From: Pseudomonadota bacterium
GTDB lineage: Bacteria; Bdellovibrionota_B; Oligoflexia; Oligoflexales; Bin106
Assembly: GCA_026710525.1 (NCBI GenBank)
Contig: JAPOQT010000316.1
Span: 1 to 9,601 of the forward strand
Direction: 5' to 3'
Length of the DNA: 9,601 nt
Within the stretch, counting starts at the first letter, position 1, and the number at the start of each line of letters is the position of its first letter. Below are positions 6,569 to 9,601 of the stretch, piece by piece. A program made the position numbers and the translations under genes. A model generated the notes under the pieces. That model did no database searches. It saw only the letters and a program-made list of their open reading frames with translations, and had not been told where the DNA came from.

Positions 6569-8911
6569 AATGTACATCCATGAAATACATAATATATAAG
6601 GGGAGCCAAGATGTGCTGAAGACACAGAGTATTGATCGTTTAAATATCCTGTCGCAAGAAATTGTTCGCCGAGGGTGTAAGGGTCCTTGGGTAAATGGGG
6701 CACTAAGTGTTCAGCAACGGCGATGGGGCCAGCTCCAGGACCACCGCCACCATGAGGGATGCAAAATGTTTTATGGAGATTCATATGACAGACATCAACC
6801 CCATACTCACCCGGAAGACAATAGCCAATTTGTGCATTAAGATTAGCGCCGTCTAGATACACTTGACCACCTGCTTGATGGATCAGATCACAGATTTTGG
6901 CAATACCTTGTTCGAATACACCGTGGGTCGAGGGGTAGGTCACCATGAGGCAAGCGAGTTGATCATGATATCGTTCGATGTTCTGGCTAAGGGCTGCCAT
7001 ATCGACGTTGCCATGACAGTCAGTGGGAATCACGACAACTTTCATACCTGCCATCACACTTGAAGCCGGGTTGGTGCCATGGGCAGACGCAGGAACAAAG
7101 CAGATATTTCGGTGCCCATGACCACGGCTTTTATGATAGCTGGCAATAGCCATGAGTCCTGCCAGTTCTCCTTGTGCTCCCGAATTAGGTTGCAATGACA
7201 CCGTATGAAGACCTGTGATTTGCCCGAGATAGTGAGCTAAGTCACTTGTCATTTTGAGATAACCAGAGACTTGATCATCAGGTTGTCTGGGGTGGGCGTC
7301 CTGTAGTTCAGGCCATGATAGTGGTAAAAGCTCACTTGCCCCATTGAGTTTCATGGTACAAGAGCCTAGGGGTATCATGGAATGAGTGAGTGACAAATCT
7401 TTGTTTTCAAGGCGTTTCAGCCATCTGAGAAATTGTAATTCTGATGGTGGCTTTTGGAAAATCTCTTGTTGTAAAAACTCATGATTCCGGGCCATGGCCT
7501 TTGGGATCAAGTCCTCCTTTGTCTGGGTCAGATGGATTTCATGATATAGTTTCTGAGGAATTTTCCCTGTTATAGTATAGAGGAGATCATTCAGGTCATC
7601 AGTGGTTGTGGTTTCATTACAAGAAAACTGACAGTAGCATTCACTGCTGCCCTCTTTGAGATAAAGATTGATCCTCTTTTCTTGTGCTCTGCTCTCAATA
7701 TTTTTGAGAATATTTTTAGTTACCGGAATACGTAAGGTATCAAAATACGTTTTGTTTATTGGTTTAAAGCCTGACGTCGTTAGCCACTGATGAGCCGCTT
7801 TTGTTTGGCATAAAATTTGACGAGCTATTGAGATCAGACCGCTTTTACCGTGGTATACCCCATAGCCGGTGGCCATGGATGCGAGTAGCGCTTGAGCTGT
7901 GCAAATGTTAGATGTGGCTTTTTCACGGCGGATATGTTGTTCCCTCGTTTGGAGGGCGAGACGGTAGGCTGGTGAGCCTAAGCGATCGATTGACCTACCG
8001 ACAACACGTCCAGGTAAAGACCTGAGAAAGTCCATGGTGCAGGTAAAAAAAGCGGCATGAGGGCCACCATAACCCATAGGCACTCCCAACCTTTGGCTAG
8101 AACCAAAAGCAATATCTACTCCCATATCTTTGGGTGTCTTGAGTAGGGTGAGTGAGAGTAAATCAGTGGCACAGGCGCTGATACCACCGTATTCTCCCAG
8201 GGCAAGGATCATAGGGGTAAGATCACGCACTTCACCAGTACTATCTGGATAACAAAACAGAGCGCCAAAGCATGATGAGTCACCAAGCAGTTGCTTAAAA
8301 GATTGTGGATCATAGGTATCCATATCCCATAGGCGAAGACGAATACCCAAACTGTGAGCGCGTGAAGCTAAAACAGCAAGTGTTTGTGGATAAGTTTGGC
8401 GCGGGACAAGGTAAGTGCTGTGTGATTTATGATGGCGCTTAGCGTAGCTTAAGGTCATGGCTTCAGCTGCTGCGGTGCCTTCATCAAGTAAAGAGGCATT
8501 AGCTAAAGGTAATCCAGTGAGTTCGGAACACAGGGTTTGATATAAAAATAGCATCTCAAGTCGACCTTGAGAAATTTCTGCTTGATAGGGGGTATAGGGT
8601 GTGTACCAACCAGGATTTTCAAACAGGTATTTTTGCAGTGCGGTGGGTGTTTTAGTCGGGTGATATCCCATGCCGATAAAGTGGCGATAATGATGATTAG
8701 CGGCAAAATAGCCTTTAAGTTTTTTTAAGGCTTGATGCTCATCCAGTGGATCACCCGTGAGATGGGTTAAAGCATTAGGACGAAAAATACCTTTAGGTAT
8801 TGTTTTTTCGAGTATTTCTTGAGGCGAAGAAACACCAAGATCATCGCACATAGTGCGAATATCGTCTTCCCCAGGGCCAATGTGTCGTTTGGCGAAATCG
8901 TTGTGACTCAT
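6563..8911 (-). CDS. gcvP: Glycine dehydrogenase (decarboxylating), P-protein, interrupted
   Basis: GcvP is the pyridoxal-phosphate P-protein of the glycine cleavage system. It decarboxylates glycine and passes the aminomethyl group to the lipoyl arm of GcvH. The 782 codons here cover the N-terminal half (FAKRHIGPGEDD, NPGWYTPYTPYQAEISQGR, GSSQRLGVPMGYGGPHAAFF, REQHIRREKATSNICTAQ) and most of the catalytic C-terminal half (PLGSCTMKLN, SAHGTNPAS). The PLP lysine is K714 in MNLHKTFCIPHGGGGPG. GAGGAG lies five bases before the ATG. The frame stops after SWMYIT because of an indel, and the rest of the protein continues at 6544. gcvT and gcvH are not in view; the upstream neighbour is pyk, 51 bp away. 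The lesion may be recent inactivation or a sequencing error. Confidence 0.93.
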   Translation of the reverse strand: MSHNDFAKRHIGPGEDDIRTMCDDLGVSSPQEILEKTIPKGIFRPNALTHLTGDPLDEHQALKKLKGYFAANHHYRHFIGMGYHPTKTPTALQKYLFENPGWYTPYTPYQAEISQGRLEMLFLYQTLCSELTGLPLANASLLDEGTAAAEAMTLSYAKRHHKSHSTYLVPRQTYPQTLAVLASRAHSLGIRLRLWDMDTYDPQSFKQLLGDSSCFGALFCYPDSTGEVRDLTPMILALGEYGGISACATDLLSLTLLKTPKDMGVDIAFGSSQRLGVPMGYGGPHAAFFTCTMDFLRSLPGRVVGRSIDRLGSPAYRLALQTREQHIRREKATSNICTAQALLASMATGYGVYHGKSGLISIARQILCQTKAAHQWLTTSGFKPINKTYFDTLRIPVTKNILKNIESRAQEKRINLYLKEGSSECYCQFSCNETTTTDDLNDLLYTITGKIPQKLYHEIHLTQTKEDLIPKAMARNHEFLQQEIFQKPPSELQFLRWLKRLENKDLSLTHSMIPLGSCTMKLNGASELLPLSWPELQDAHPRQPDDQVSGYLKMTSDLAHYLGQITGLHTVSLQPNSGAQGELAGLMAIASYHKSRGHGHRNICFVPASAHGTNPASSVMAGMKVVVIPTDCHGNVDMAALSQNIERYHDQLACLMVTYPSTHGVFEQGIAKICDLIHQAGGQVYLDGANLNAQIGYCLPGEYGVDVCHMNLHKTFCIPHGGGGPGAGPIAVAEHLVPHLPKDPYTLGEQFLATGYLNDQYSVSSAHLGSPYILCISWMYIT

Positions 8912-8962
8912 GACAGCTCCTCAAATGTCAGCTCAGGCTAAAAATCAGCAATGTCAATATGT

Positions 8963-9601
8963 TTAGTAAATTGATTGAATCGTAAATAGATTACTTGCTT
9001 CCTGACTCATCGACGACAGGGTGACGGTCACAAAAACATATTTATCGCCCTTATCCAGGGCGCCAGAATTTTTCAGGAGTTCATTTACCCTTGGTAAAAC
9101 TTCATCTAAGTTTGGTTGGGAATGTAACATCATGCCATAAACCCCCCTGAGGAGTTTGAGTTTTTGACAGCAATGATCGTGAAAAGTAATCGCAAAAATG
9201 GGTAGCCTGGTGTCAAGGGTTGACAGGCGAATAGCCGTGTTACCGGTTTTGGTGATGCATACGAGTGCTTTTGCCTTCACTGTCATGGCGATTTTGGCTG
9301 CTTGGCTACAGATAACATCCATTTCACCATCGAGTTCACTCATCGCCCGCACTTCTTTTTGATGACTCGATGATTCACCGACAATATCGAGAATAATTCT
9401 TTCAGCCACCCCCACAGCATCAAAAGCGTAACGTCCTTTGAGAATATCTTCAGAAAGCATAATGGCATCAGCGCCATCATAAACAGCGTTGGCAATATCG
9501 CTAACTTCTGCTCTGGTGGGAGTGATATTCTTTTGCATTGAGCCAAGCATTTGTGACGCTACCACCGTTAGTTTGGCGTAGTCACGAGAGCGATCAATAA
9601 A
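8963..9601 (-). CDS. pyk: Pyruvate kinase, C-terminal part (cut by window edge)
   Basis: Pyruvate kinase converts phosphoenolpyruvate and ADP to pyruvate and ATP. The 212 visible residues cover the end of the catalytic barrel and the C-terminal regulatory domain. VVASQMLGSM (usual VATQMLESM) and PTRAEVSDIANAVYDGADAIMLS are diagnostic. The C-terminal domain shows ALVCITKTGNTAIRLS, RLPIFAITF and GVYGMML, and ends ASNLFTIQSIY where the family has a GTTN-like segment. The motif after MLS is EDILKGRYAFDAV, where the family has G/A-E-T/S-A-x-G-x-YP; the Thr/Ser that contacts substrate is thus Ile53 of this fragment (9443-9445). The enzyme may be a divergent or weakened paralogue. It probably shares a transcript with gcvP. 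The frame is open to the window edge, so the real start lies outside. Confidence 0.92.
   Translation of the reverse strand, partial: FIDRSRDYAKLTVVASQMLGSMQKNITPTRAEVSDIANAVYDGADAIMLSEDILKGRYAFDAVGVAERIILDIVGESSSHQKEVRAMSELDGEMDVICSQAAKIAMTVKAKALVCITKTGNTAIRLSTLDTRLPIFAITFHDHCCQKLKLLRGVYGMMLHSQPNLDEVLPRVNELLKNSGALDKGDKYVFVTVTLSSMSQEASNLFTIQSIY

Noticed and set aside
1..9601. CRISPR array, phage genes, transposase or toxin-antitoxin pair
   Set aside because: No regularly spaced direct repeats, integrase, transposase or paired small genes are visible on either strand.

Overview
The window reads as chromosomal DNA from a Gram-negative bacterium. It encodes a Pal-type lipoprotein that anchors the outer membrane to peptidoglycan and a signal-peptide-bearing beta-barrel-like outer-membrane protein. 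It also has RNase Y, which enterobacteria and most other gammaproteobacteria lack, and a single-chain glycine dehydrogenase (GcvP). The base composition is moderately AT-rich. The combination would suit a member of the Bdellovibrionota or other deltaproteobacteria-like lineages, but this is inference; no marker gene fixes the taxonomy.

All recognisable genes lie on the minus strand, so transcription runs from high to low coordinates: pyruvate kinase C-terminal part (9601-8963, cut by the window edge), gcvP (8911-5999, disrupted), a truncated second copy of pal (about 5859-5470), intact pal (5206-4625), rny for RNase Y (4075-2495) and an outer-membrane protein (2304-739). Positions 1-738 and 4076-4624 hold no supportable gene. 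About one fifth of the window is non-coding, which is high for a free-living bacterium.

The genes do not form one pathway. pyk and gcvP are 51 bp apart and are probably co-transcribed (pyruvate formation; glycine decarboxylation). pal, its copy and the outer-membrane protein concern the envelope. rny concerns mRNA turnover and ends in a convincing intrinsic terminator.

The notable observations are: (1) gcvP is interrupted by two compensating one-base indels about 25 nt apart, with well-conserved sequence on both sides; (2) pal is tandemly duplicated together with its upstream region, and the second copy has lost its peptidoglycan-binding half but kept the lipoprotein signal and acidic linker; (3) RNase Y has Asn where the family has the conserved second Asp of the HD domain; (4) the pyruvate kinase has Ile where the active-site Thr is expected; (5) a perfect 14-bp inverted repeat bounds 469 bp of the pal-rny spacer. 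Together these suggest relaxed selection or ongoing gene decay, though the gcvP lesion could be a consensus error. I found no phage, CRISPR, toxin-antitoxin or defence system and no clear new multi-gene system.
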